Shown here one piece after another: positions 1 to 6,978 of a DNA stretch of 9,154 bases. The position numbers and the translations under genes were made by a program. The notes under the pieces were generated by a model, which ran no database searches, was not told where the DNA came from, and was given only the letters and a program-made list of their open reading frames with translations. This stretch comes from an uncultured Alphaproteobacteria bacterium (GTDB lineage Bacteria; Pseudomonadota; Alphaproteobacteria; RF32; CAG-239): NCBI GenBank assembly GCA_900551585.1, contig URWU01000044.1, positions 1 to 9,154 on the forward strand, written 5' to 3'. Each line of letters starts with the position of its first letter. Within the stretch, counting starts at the first letter, position 1.

Positions 1-1180
1 GAAGCAAATCTTTTCTTTTAACCTCTTTTTTTATCGTCTCGGCAATTCTTGGTCCGGTCTGAAACAAAGTCGCCACGACTCTGACTTTCGGATTGTCATT
101 AATGAACCGCGCCAATTCCCGATAATCCTGACTGCGGTCATAGCCGCCCAAGAAAATGCCCATCGGCAAATCAAAAGATTTAATTGCCGCCATGGCTGTT
201 TCCGGCGCGGTCGAAATGCTGTCATTAATATACATCACACCGTCTTTTTCCCCGACTTTTTGCAAGCGGTGCGGCAAGGCCGTAAAATCTTTGAAACTCT
301 CCACAGCTTTATCAATATCCAAGCCCAGATAATTTATCACCGACAACACGCCGGCCATATTATCCAGATTGTGATAGCCTTCCAGCTTGACATCTTCAAT
401 ATGCAGCAAAGGCTTCCCGTTCCGGCATAAAACATTATCAATCTCGGCAAAGCCTTCTTTTTGATTATAATAGCGGTAAGGCAGCAGATAAGCCGAACAA
501 TATTTTTTCAACTTATCACATTTGTCATTGACAAAGCAGATATCTCCCGGCTGCTGATTGGCAACCAGATGAACCTTGTCGCGGTAATAATTATCGTGGC
601 TGCGGTGCCAGTCGATATGTTCGGGAAAAAGGTTGGTAAAAAGCACAATCTGCGGCGAAACACTTAAATCACTGCATTGATAAGACGACAATTCGCAAAC
701 AACAAATTTGTGTTTTTCATCTATCAGTTCAATCAACGGGCGGCCGATGTTGCCACACAGGGCAACGTCTTCTCCCAGCGCATTCAAACCATGATACAGC
801 AAAGACGAAGTTGTGCTTTTGCCCTTGGAACCGGTCACGCCGATAACAGTTGTTTCCGGATGATTGGCACGCATTTCAGAAATGAAAATATCGGACGAAG
901 AGGTTATTTTTATGCCGGCAGCTTTAGCCTTAATCAGCTCGTCTTTATAAATGCTGACGCCGGGCGAGCGGATAATCACGTCAATTTTCGGCAAAAGCTC
1001 TGTGATTTCAGCACCGCTGAAAATATTAAAATCATCAACTTTGTCCGACAGCATAACATCATTATACAAATAAAGTTTATGATAAAGATGTTGCTGCTGC
1101 AAAAAGCGGACAACAGCAAGGCCTTCTTTACCCAATCCCCAAACGAGAATATTTTTATTTTCCAACTCTTTCAGCAACAT
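1..1180 (-). CDS. murD2: MurD-family Mur ligase, probably MurD2 (UDP-MurNAc-L-Ala--L-glutamate ligase); 3' end cut by window
   Basis: This cytoplasmic, ATP-dependent ligase adds glutamate to UDP-MurNAc-L-alanine. The reading frame stays open from ATG 1180 to the window edge, giving 393 codons; a MurD is about 440-470 aa, so roughly 50-75 C-terminal residues are missing. Visible landmarks are an N-terminal Rossmann segment (ILVWGLGKEG, 11-20), the ATP loop GVTGSKGKSTT (114-124), YRDK with the likely carbamylated Lys202, LPHR (302-305), NDSISTAPE (319-327) and FLGGYDRSQDY (343-353). Ordinary MurD has NDSKATN at the second-last motif; here the Lys is replaced by Ile, as expected if the D-Glu site is altered. 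The ATG shares one base with the murL stop (TAATG), and AAGGA lies 9 bases upstream, so the two are translationally coupled. Mur ligase of MurD type is near certain; the L-Glu-specific MurD2 call rests mainly on the adjacent murL. The alternative is an ordinary D-Glu-adding MurD. Confidence 0.9.
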   Translation of the reverse strand, partial: MLLKELENKNILVWGLGKEGLAVVRFLQQQHLYHKLYLYNDVMLSDKVDDFNIFSGAEITELLPKIDVIIRSPGVSIYKDELIKAKAAGIKITSSSDIFISEMRANHPETTVIGVTGSKGKSTTSSLLYHGLNALGEDVALCGNIGRPLIELIDEKHKFVVCELSSYQCSDLSVSPQIVLFTNLFPEHIDWHRSHDNYYRDKVHLVANQQPGDICFVNDKCDKLKKYCSAYLLPYRYYNQKEGFAEIDNVLCRNGKPLLHIEDVKLEGYHNLDNMAGVLSVINYLGLDIDKAVESFKDFTALPHRLQKVGEKDGVMYINDSISTAPETAMAAIKSFDLPMGIFLGGYDRSQDYRELARFINDNPKVRVVATLFQTGPRIAETIKKEVKRKDLL

Positions 1181-2517
1181 TACAGATAGTCCTTAAAACG
1201 CTCGGGCAGACAATGATTATCAGATTTAGTAAAGACCATTTTTTCCCAAGCCCGTAATTTTTCCAAACCGTATTTTTTTTCTATCCGCGGATAAAGTTCA
1301 CGAACCATAAATTCATTTTTCCAATCGTCATTTTGTGACAACAGGTAAAAGGCCACGGCGCATTCTTCCAGTTCGCCGACGCATTCAAAAGGTTTATGAT
1401 TAGCCAAGCCGAGCAATTCTTCAAAACCGCCGAGCTGGTTTTCATCGCTGAGAATATTTTTGCCTACGGCATCAATCAGCGCCTGTTTTTTCATAAACGG
1501 TGCCAAAGCCAGAAAAACAAAACGGCACTTGTCACAATCTCCGCACCAGCGTTCCAAACGTTTTTCCTTATCCAGCTTAAAAGCCTTATTGCAACTGGTA
1601 AAAACTTGATGATACTTGGTCAGTTTGGCAAAGCGGCCGGCAATATCCAGTTCGGACAGCGGACGCAGCATCGAAAAATAAGTAAAGTTTTTGAGCAGAT
1701 ATTTTTGCGCAAAGGCATTAAAATCTTTTTCAAATTCCAAAGATTTGCTCCACTGGTGGTTGACTTCAAAATTGTCATCACGCAGCAAATTTCCGACATT
1801 GGCCGAGCGTTCATTGCCCATGGCAACTTTATCATAGCCGTAAAGAACCGCACTCAAAGCCAGACAAAAAGCATAAACACCGGTTATCGGCACATGGCCG
1901 TTATAAACGCCGGGCTGATTGTTCAAAGCGATTAACTCCGGAGCAATGGTTCTGGTAAATTCAATCTCGTCACAACCGGAAACGGCGATTGATTCACGAA
2001 TCGGACGCGGACGCCCCTGCGCTATGCAAACCACTTTTTCGCCATGCGCTTTTAAGGTTTCGAGCACAACATTCGAATCTTTGCCGCCGCCAATCGGCAC
2101 CGCGGTTATATCCGGCAAAGCCAAAGGTGAAGCTTCAATCCGGCTCGCACTATCATCATAAGGAAACTTAAGCGTCTGACTAAGGTTCAGACGGTTGCGC
2201 CAGCAAAACTCGCCCAATCCCTTAAGATAAAACTCATCAAAGAAAGCCGCCTGCTCTTTGTTCAACTTTCCGGTTTCAATGACCAGACTGCCGGGGACAA
2301 AAGCTTTGTAATAGCTGATACCGCAGGCAATATGCAGAAAGAACAATATATTATCAACCGCAGCCAGCTCTTCTGCCGTTAAGTCGGTTTTGGCATGATG
2401 AAATTTTATCTTTTCACAAAACCGATAAGCGTCATCAAAAGCATAGTCGAGGCTGACTTCCGAATTTTCCGCATCAAAACGGTAACCGACAAAACGAAAT
2501 GTATTAATCTTTTTCAC
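1180..2517 (-). CDS. murL: MurL, UDP-N-acetyl-alpha-D-muramoyl-L-alanyl-L-glutamate epimerase
   Basis: MurL inverts the terminal L-Glu of UDP-MurNAc-L-Ala-L-Glu to D-Glu in an ATP-dependent reaction, replacing glutamate racemase for wall synthesis. From the GTG start the product is 445 aa, close to characterised MurL. Visible motifs are a PP-loop-like PIGGGKDSNVV (141-151), which fits adenylation chemistry; GNERSANVGN (234-243); and a cysteine cluster WCGDCDKC (324-331) that may bind metal. The frame extends upstream to a TTG at 2547, but GTG 2517 is preferred because AGAAGG sits 9 bases before it and the TTG has no comparable site. With this start murL overlaps the end of the channel gene by 14 bases, and its stop overlaps the next ATG by one base. 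Neighbouring murD2 supplies the substrate. Family assignment is from remembered motifs and context; the alternative is an uncharacterised PP-loop protein. Confidence 0.82.
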   Translation of the reverse strand: MKKINTFRFVGYRFDAENSEVSLDYAFDDAYRFCEKIKFHHAKTDLTAEELAAVDNILFFLHIACGISYYKAFVPGSLVIETGKLNKEQAAFFDEFYLKGLGEFCWRNRLNLSQTLKFPYDDSASRIEASPLALPDITAVPIGGGKDSNVVLETLKAHGEKVVCIAQGRPRPIRESIAVSGCDEIEFTRTIAPELIALNNQPGVYNGHVPITGVYAFCLALSAVLYGYDKVAMGNERSANVGNLLRDDNFEVNHQWSKSLEFEKDFNAFAQKYLLKNFTYFSMLRPLSELDIAGRFAKLTKYHQVFTSCNKAFKLDKEKRLERWCGDCDKCRFVFLALAPFMKKQALIDAVGKNILSDENQLGGFEELLGLANHKPFECVGELEECAVAFYLLSQNDDWKNEFMVRELYPRIEKKYGLEKLRAWEKMVFTKSDNHCLPERFKDYL

Positions 2518-4966
2518 TAAGCTTAACCTTCTTATGTTTTCTTTCAACTTTCATACCGGCTTTGTCCTGCAAAATTTTATTCAAAGTTTTACGGGTGATT
2601 TCATCGCCGATATGCAGGCTGCGCTGCGGGAACGGAATATCAATGCCTTCTTCGCGGAAACGGCGGTCAATTTCATAGCGCAAATCGCTGGGGATTGACC
2701 AACCGCTCCAAATGTCATTTGTATAGCAGCGTAACTCAAAATCCAGACTGCTTTCGCCAAAATCTTTGAACACGACATAAGGTTCCGGCTTTTTCAAAAC
2801 GCGTTTATGTTTCTCGGCACATTCGAGCAGAATATCGGCAACTTTACGGGTATCTGAGCCATAGGCCACACCGACATTAATCGCCATGCGCGCCGCATTG
2901 TTGCTGTGGGTCAGGTTGGTTACCGTGGTTGACAACAGGCTGGCATTGGGAATAATCAGGCTCGATTTTTTGAAGGTTTCAACTTCGGTTGCGCGGATAT
3001 TAATTTGTTTCACACGGCCTTCTTCACCATTGATAATGACCCAGTCGCCGACTTTAATCGGGCGCTCAAACAACAGGATAATACCTGAAACAAAGTTGTT
3101 AACGATATTCTGCAAGCCTAAACCGATACCGACTGACAATGCACCGGCGATGAGAGCGAGGTTGCTTAAGTCGCCGCCCATAATCGCAATGGCCAACAGC
3201 GCCGATATGACAAAGCCGACCGAACCGAAACCCGCTTCCAAAGAGGCTTTAATGCCGTCATCAATATCCATTTTATTCAAGACATTGCTGGCCAGACGAT
3301 GTTTCAAAGCCTTGATAATGGTGACACTGATAAAGAAAATGAAAATACCGAAGATAATTGACAGCAGAGAAATCCGGACACCGCCGATGGTAAAGCCGGT
3401 GAAAAGCTTGATGATACTCTGGTTCAACAAATCTGTCGAAACGCCCCACAAAGCCAAAACGGCATAAATGGCAAAAAGCGCAAACAGCGGATCAACCACC
3501 AGGCTGAGCCAGAAGTTCAGCTTGCTCAACAATCTGCGTTTAAGCCTAAAAGTTTTGGCCCAAAAACGCAGCAACAGCAAGCGATGCATGATTTCTTCAA
3601 AAGCTTTGCGGAGAATGAACAAAAAGCCGACCAGAATAAAGGTCATAATCAGACGGTTCAGGATAAATGCCGATAAGAAAGGATACCCAAACACGGCAAC
3701 ACCGCAGATAATGATACCGGCAAGCAAAGTGAAGAAAGTGATTTTGAAGGTCGAATCAACATTATCATCTTCGCCCTGCTCTTCCTCGTTTTCATCATCA
3801 TCGTCATTATAATTTATGCCGTCCCACAAAGTACGTTTGACAATCACGACAATAAAGAAGGCTTTAACCAAGCAGCCCAAAGTGGCTATGAAAGCCGACA
3901 AATCAATCGGATAATTGGACTTATCGGCAACATGCTCCAGAAAACCGAACAGTCCGATGGCATTAATCGCGCCATAAAAAGCCGAAGTCAGGCGCAGGGC
4001 TTTTTCATTGCTGACATTCACCAGACGCCAGCGCTCGTTATAAGGCGCAAAGACGACGCGGGCAATGGCGCGGCCCAACAAGACATATAAAGAGAAAAAC
4101 AAAAACGTGCCGACAACCATTGCAAAATAACCGGTCATCAGCGGCGAAGACGCCATCCAAATCAGCAAACCGGCGATAATTGATGACGGAATAACACCAT
4201 AAGCAATGGCGACAAAAATGGCCGCCGAAACTTTCTTGCCATAACGCGGGTGCTCGATTTCTTTGTCATAGCCAAACTTGCGCATGATGAACAAACGCAG
4301 ATAAACGCCAATCCACAAAGACAAGAAAAAGATAAACAGCACCGGCATAAAATTATTGTAAACTTGGCTGCGCTCATCAGGACTTAAGTTATCATACCAG
4401 GTCACCGGAGAATGGACAATCTCATAGCCGAAACTGATAAACAGCTTGCCGGCAACAAACAGGTTATTCGGATAAATCAGCGGATTTTGTTTGTCAAACA
4501 GGTTGCCGAATAATTCGCGGCTGCGCAAATTCAAAATCTTGGTATCAAGTTCGTCTAAACGCGCCAATATCACGTCGGCCTCGGCAACCTTGCCCTTTTG
4601 TGAAGCCAATTCATTAGAAAATTCTTTTCTTCTCTGGGCAATGACGCCGACTTCTTTGGTTCCTTCTTTCGGTCCCTCGCCCAAAGCGTCCAATTTTTTC
4701 TGGGTATATTGCAACTCTTTGTCAAGTTCGCGCTTTGCTTCAATCAGCTGTTTGCGGATTTCACCGATTTTTTGCACGCTTTCGCTCATATATTCGGTTG
4801 TTGCGCTGCCCCCCTTCAGATGGTTGTCCATCTTGTTGAGTTCGCGGTTCAAATCATTATAATTGACCTCAGCCGCAGCTGACGCACCTTCTTCCGAGGC
4901 ATAAACCTCGGCAACAGAAAACAGGCAAAAAACCGAAAAGAGCAAAAGCGGCAAAATCTTCTTCAT
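2504..4966 (-). CDS. Large MscS-family mechanosensitive channel (MscK/YbiO-like architecture)
   Basis: This inner-membrane channel is likely to release solutes when membrane tension rises during osmotic downshock. It has 820 aa against about 286 for E. coli MscS, so it belongs to the large multi-pass subclass. Order: signal peptide 1-23 (cleavage near VYA/S); periplasmic coiled-coil-rich domain about 35-150; many hydrophobic segments from about 205 to 560; an acidic run at 387-402 between membrane segments; then the MscS core. The core shows the pore-lining helix GALSVGIGLGLQNIVNNF (608-625), followed by GIILLFERPIKVGDWV, a beta domain with IIPNASL (671-677), and a C-terminal vestibule ending near 786. 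Helix and fold are clear; gating behaviour cannot be read. ATG 4966 has GGAG 10 bases upstream. It lies 23 bases after the Asd-like gene and overlaps murL by 14 bases, so it is co-transcribed with wall genes. Confidence 0.92.
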   Translation of the reverse strand: MKKILPLLLFSVFCLFSVAEVYASEEGASAAAEVNYNDLNRELNKMDNHLKGGSATTEYMSESVQKIGEIRKQLIEAKRELDKELQYTQKKLDALGEGPKEGTKEVGVIAQRRKEFSNELASQKGKVAEADVILARLDELDTKILNLRSRELFGNLFDKQNPLIYPNNLFVAGKLFISFGYEIVHSPVTWYDNLSPDERSQVYNNFMPVLFIFFLSLWIGVYLRLFIMRKFGYDKEIEHPRYGKKVSAAIFVAIAYGVIPSSIIAGLLIWMASSPLMTGYFAMVVGTFLFFSLYVLLGRAIARVVFAPYNERWRLVNVSNEKALRLTSAFYGAINAIGLFGFLEHVADKSNYPIDLSAFIATLGCLVKAFFIVVIVKRTLWDGINYNDDDDENEEEQGEDDNVDSTFKITFFTLLAGIIICGVAVFGYPFLSAFILNRLIMTFILVGFLFILRKAFEEIMHRLLLLRFWAKTFRLKRRLLSKLNFWLSLVVDPLFALFAIYAVLALWGVSTDLLNQSIIKLFTGFTIGGVRISLLSIIFGIFIFFISVTIIKALKHRLASNVLNKMDIDDGIKASLEAGFGSVGFVISALLAIAIMGGDLSNLALIAGALSVGIGLGLQNIVNNFVSGIILLFERPIKVGDWVIINGEEGRVKQINIRATEVETFKKSSLIIPNASLLSTTVTNLTHSNNAARMAINVGVAYGSDTRKVADILLECAEKHKRVLKKPEPYVVFKDFGESSLDFELRCYTNDIWSGWSIPSDLRYEIDRRFREEGIDIPFPQRSLHIGDEITRKTLNKILQDKAGMKVERKHKKVKLSEKD
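2527..2532 (-). promoter_or_regulatory. Ribosome binding site that decides the murL start
   Basis: AGAAGG on the minus strand lies 9 bases upstream of GTG 2517 and inside the last codons of the channel gene. It favours the internal GTG over the TTG at 2547, shortening MurL by 10 residues. Confidence 0.65.
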
Positions 4967-4989
4967 TGAGTTTAGGCTCCGTAAATTGT

Positions 4990-5997
4990 TTAGTTATGCT
5001 CTAAGAATAATTTCATAACGGCAAAAGCATTTTTAGCCACACCGACACGCAGGTTGTCGGCAACGCACCAGAAGCTGACGCCGTTTTCAACAGAAACATC
5101 CTGACGCAGACGGCTGACATAAATATCATTTTCGCCCTGAACATCAGTCATGGTGACATAACCGCCGTTGACATGTTTGTCAAAAACAATCACACCCGGG
5201 GTTTTGGTCATCAACTGGCGGACGTCTTCAACATCTACTTCATCTTCGCATTCAACGTTGATATATTCGCCGCAGCCGATGAAAGCCGGAATGACCGAGC
5301 AATTGGCATGAACTTTGATATCGCGGCTCAAAACCTTTTTGGTCTCGGCATTCAAAGCCCATTCGCAGTCTGTTTCATCACCCAAAAATTCGCCGACCTG
5401 AGGGATAACGTTAAAAGCAATCTGTTTATTAAACACTTTTTGGTTATCAGCCAAAGTGTCATTCATATAAATTTTGCGAATCTGATCAAAGAGTTCGTCC
5501 ATTGCTTCTTTGCCGTAAATTGAAGTCGACATATAAGTTGAAACGACAATGCGCTTAATCAGATATTTATCATTCACGGCGCTCAGCGGCAACAGCATCT
5601 GCGTTACCGGGGCTGACGGAATGGAAACCAGACCGCGCTTTGCTTCTTGCATTTTATCATTATTAACGCCGGCAACAATCATCGGCACATCGGCCTCGGC
5701 AAAAAAAGCTGTTGATGTATCAATAACCTTGACGCCTTTCGCCAAAGCCTTAGGCACATAGCGTTTTGCCAGTTCGGCGGTAATTGCAAAAATTGCAACA
5801 TCAATACCGGCAAAGTCAAAATCATCCAGATTTAAAACGTCCAGTTCATCATCTTCACCGTAAGAAACCTGATTACCGAGAACTGATTTGTGATCCAAAG
5901 CAACAACGTCTTTGGCTTTAATTCCGTCTTCTTCCAAAAAGCTCAAAATTTCGCGGCCGATACTTTCCTGAACGCCGACAACTGCAATTTTATTCAT
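4990..5997 (-). CDS. Aspartate-semialdehyde dehydrogenase-fold protein, predicted catalytically dead (Usg-like)
   Basis: The 335-aa product aligns by eye end to end with aspartate-semialdehyde dehydrogenase (Asd), the NADPH enzyme feeding lysine/DAP, threonine and methionine synthesis, and has the usual length. The catalytic residues are gone without frameshift. The active-site Cys motif (PNCST) is IPSAPVTQM, with Ala129 at the Cys; the Gln of STYQ is Met156; the Arg of CVRVP is Val235; the His of GHSE is Cys242. The nucleotide loop GATGAVG is GVQESIG (8-14), and DNSSAFR is DTSTAFF (93-99). Framework motifs such as KEAMDEL, AFNVIPQ and VADNLR remain, so the fold is probably intact. E. coli Usg is a known non-catalytic Asd relative. 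ATG 5997 has AAGGA 8 bases upstream. It is first in the operon with the channel, murL and murD2. The family is certain; the loss of activity is inferred; the function is unknown. Confidence 0.88.
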   Translation of the reverse strand: MNKIAVVGVQESIGREILSFLEEDGIKAKDVVALDHKSVLGNQVSYGEDDELDVLNLDDFDFAGIDVAIFAITAELAKRYVPKALAKGVKVIDTSTAFFAEADVPMIVAGVNNDKMQEAKRGLVSIPSAPVTQMLLPLSAVNDKYLIKRIVVSTYMSTSIYGKEAMDELFDQIRKIYMNDTLADNQKVFNKQIAFNVIPQVGEFLGDETDCEWALNAETKKVLSRDIKVHANCSVIPAFIGCGEYINVECEDEVDVEDVRQLMTKTPGVIVFDKHVNGGYVTMTDVQGENDIYVSRLRQDVSVENGVSFWCVADNLRVGVAKNAFAVMKLFLEHN

Positions 5998-6043
5998 CTT
6001 TCTTATCCTTATTAAAAAAACTGGTTAAAATATACTACAAACA

Positions 6044-6072
6044 TCTATAAAAGTAATAGCTTTTTTTGCAAA
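6044..6072 (-). promoter_or_regulatory. Candidate sigma70-type promoter of the Asd-like/MscS/murL/murD2 operon
   Basis: Read on the minus strand, TTTGCA (6072-6067) and TATAGA (6049-6044) are separated by 17 bases, placing the transcript start about 40 bases before ATG 5997. A second -10-like TATATT lies at 6034-6029 with a poor -35. This is the only sizeable gap upstream of the four minus-strand genes. The prediction is by eye only. Confidence 0.45.
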
Positions 6073-6073
6073 G

Positions 6074-6210
6074 TGATAACATATTTCGCAGGCAACGGCC
6101 TGCAGCGAAAAGTTAGCTGACGCACAGCCTCCGATATCGGCCGGGAACGCCCGGCAGCGAAAAGCCAGCGGACGCACAGCTCGCGTTGCTCGCCCAGAAT
6201 CTTGTTATCA
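6074..6210. repeat. Two-copy 52-bp-period hairpin repeat framed by an 8-bp inverted repeat
   Basis: The outer arms TGATAACA (6074-6081) and TGTTATCA (6203-6210) are exact reverse complements. Inside are two imperfect copies offset by 52 bases. Each has a 6-bp perfect hairpin with the same AACG loop (6088-6103 and 6140-6155), then AGCGAAAAG, then GACGCACAGC. The hairpin stems differ in sequence between copies (GCAGGC/GCCTGC versus GCCGGG/CCCGGC) yet both pair fully, so pairing rather than sequence appears to be kept. A perfect 10-bp palindrome (6131-6140) lies between the copies. The GC content is higher than its surroundings. It could be a REP/MITE-like interspersed element or a structured RNA; one window cannot distinguish these. 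Confidence 0.6.
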
Positions 6211-6251
6211 AGATATCATGTTCCAATCGGCGCAGGATGACATTTTTTTAA

Positions 6252-6279
6252 TTGCAAATTAAGTTTTCTTGGTTACAAT
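6252..6279 (+). promoter_or_regulatory. Strong sigma70-type promoter for the structured RNA
   Basis: TTGCAA (6252-6257) and TACAAT (6274-6279) are separated by 16 bases within AT-rich DNA, pointing to a start near 6286. There is no open reading frame with a ribosome site immediately downstream; the transcript would run straight into the paired region and end at the terminator at 6420-6452. Confidence 0.55.
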
Positions 6280-6285
6280 CAACCT

Positions 6286-6452
6286 CGCAGTTCATTCGTG
6301 AACTGTGGTGTCTACAAAACATCTCCGAAGAAGATAGTCCACTTTGGGTGGAGTATTGGGAAATAAGTGTGCCTGCACAACGAATAACCATGACTGTCTT
6401 CGGCAGTTTTGTAGCTCCACCGCCTTGGGTTTTCCCCGGGCGGTTTTGTTTT
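6286..6452 (+). ncRNA. Unassigned structured RNA, about 167 nt, with own promoter and terminator (sRNA or attenuator leader)
   Basis: The segment has a promoter at one end and a rho-independent terminator at the other, with many paired segments between. A 5' hairpin CAGTTCA-TTCG-TGAACTG occupies 6288-6305. A long-range helix pairs CTACAAAAC (6312-6320) with GTTTTGTAG (6406-6414) and continues with CCGAAGA (6325-6331) to TCTTCGG (6397-6403). It is extended outward by GTGG/CCAC (6305-6308 and 6417-6420). Inside it are hairpins TCCAC-TTTGG-GTGGA (6338-6352) and TGTG-CCTG-CACA (6368-6379). I do not recognise it as tmRNA, SRP RNA, RNase P RNA or a familiar riboswitch. The size would suit 6S RNA, but the self-paired 5' end does not. 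The small HTH gene starts 51 bases after its end, so a regulatory leader is possible. The exact ends are inferred from the promoter and terminator. Confidence 0.55.
6420..6452 (+). terminator. Rho-independent terminator of the structured RNA
   Basis: Arms at 6420-6429 and 6434-6443 form ten positions with one mismatch and one wobble around a TTTT loop. They are followed immediately by TTTTGTTTT (6444-6452). It is GC-rich against an AT-rich background and lies upstream of the HTH gene rather than after a gene, which is why an RNA is proposed. Confidence 0.75.
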
Positions 6453-6457
6453 AACAC

Positions 6458-6482
6458 TTTGTCACCCGTCATCGGGGACAAA
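6458..6482 (+). promoter_or_regulatory. Leader hairpin just before the HTH gene
   Basis: TTTGTC and GACAAA close a stem continued by CCCG/CGGG around a TCAT loop, with one bulged A at 6464: ten pairs in all. It has no T-tract, so it is not a terminator. It ends 8 bases before the ribosome site AGGAGC (6491-6496) and could protect the transcript 5' end or influence initiation. Confidence 0.4.
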
Positions 6483-6503
6483 ATCAAAACAGGAGCTAAA
6501 AAT

Positions 6504-6962
6504 ATGGAAAAGAATATAAGCTTAGAAAATCCGGAAATTGATACGGAAGAAGAAAATTTTTACTATGACCGCCTGACCGGCAAACCTTTCTGGGATTTGC
6601 GCAAAATGCTCGGCCGCCAGTTGTTCAAAATCCGTCAGGATTATTCCCGGCCGCTCAGTCGTGTTTCGAAAGAAACATATATTCCGATAAGAAAAATCGA
6701 CAATATTGAATTGGGACGAGATGACTTTCAATGGCCGGAAATAGCGACACTTCTGGCTTATTATAAGAAAAGAGTGAAGTTGCAATTAGTCAATACTTTA
6801 AGCGATGAAGAGAGAAGAATGAATGCACAGCAGGCAATTGTCGAAAAGAAATTAGAACAAGCCGAAGTGATTATAGAAAAAGCCAAACAACAAAATCAGC
6901 TGGAGAAAGAAATAGCTCTGGCCGCAGAGATGATGGCTAATCCGCCGACAGCAGAAGTTTAA
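6504..6962 (+). CDS. Small XRE-like helix-turn-helix protein with C-terminal coiled coil
   Basis: The product is 152 aa and cytoplasmic. Residues 1-22 are acidic. Residues about 36-96 read like an XRE/Cro-type helix-turn-helix: LGRQLFKIRQDYSRPLSRVS, then TYIPIRKIDNIELGRDDF, then a PEIATLLAYYKKRVKLQLV tail that matches the usual last helices. Residues about 99-145 are a highly charged Gln/Glu/Lys helix likely to form a coiled coil and dimerise. The frame extends upstream to about 6252, but that region carries the RNA and its terminator. ATG 6504 has AGGAGC 7 bases before it, so it is the start. The gene is monocistronic, closed by the terminator at 6979-7004. DNA binding is inferred; the target is unknown. 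The weak HTH match leaves room for another role, such as a membrane-independent scaffold like RodZ's N-domain. Confidence 0.8.
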   Translation: MEKNISLENPEIDTEEENFYYDRLTGKPFWDLRKMLGRQLFKIRQDYSRPLSRVSKETYIPIRKIDNIELGRDDFQWPEIATLLAYYKKRVKLQLVNTLSDEERRMNAQQAIVEKKLEQAEVIIEKAKQQNQLEKEIALAAEMMANPPTAEV

Positions 6963-6978
6963 CTGTAACAGGCAAAAG

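Noticed and set aside
677..1189. Open frames on the plus strand opposite murD2 and murL (461-667, 677-1189, 1396-1935)
   Set aside because: Shadows of minus-strand genes with clear family motifs; no ribosome sites or recognisable domains.
2545..2547. TTG at 2547 as the murL start
   Set aside because: No convincing ribosome site; the in-frame GTG at 2517 has AGAAGG at a 9-base spacing.
2886..3812. Plus-strand open frames opposite the channel gene (2886-3467, 3468-3812, 4491-4862)
   Set aside because: Antisense to a well-supported MscS-family gene; compositions mirror its hydrophobic codons.
6074..6210. CRISPR array
   Set aside because: Only two imperfect copies, hairpins with differing stems, no uniform spacers and no cas genes.
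6218..6250. Weak terminator (ATGTTCC/GGATGACAT followed by T7)
   Set aside because: Only seven pairs with a two-base bulge and a ten-base loop; no upstream transcript is evident to need it.
6286..6452. 6S RNA, tmRNA, SRP RNA or RNase P RNA
   Set aside because: Size suits 6S, but the 5' end folds on itself instead of closing with the 3' end; none of the conserved blocks I know of the other classes is present.
6252..6503. Upstream extension of the HTH gene's open frame to position 6252
   Set aside because: The stretch contains a promoter, hairpins and a rho-independent terminator, its translation looks non-protein-like, and ATG 6504 has a good ribosome site.
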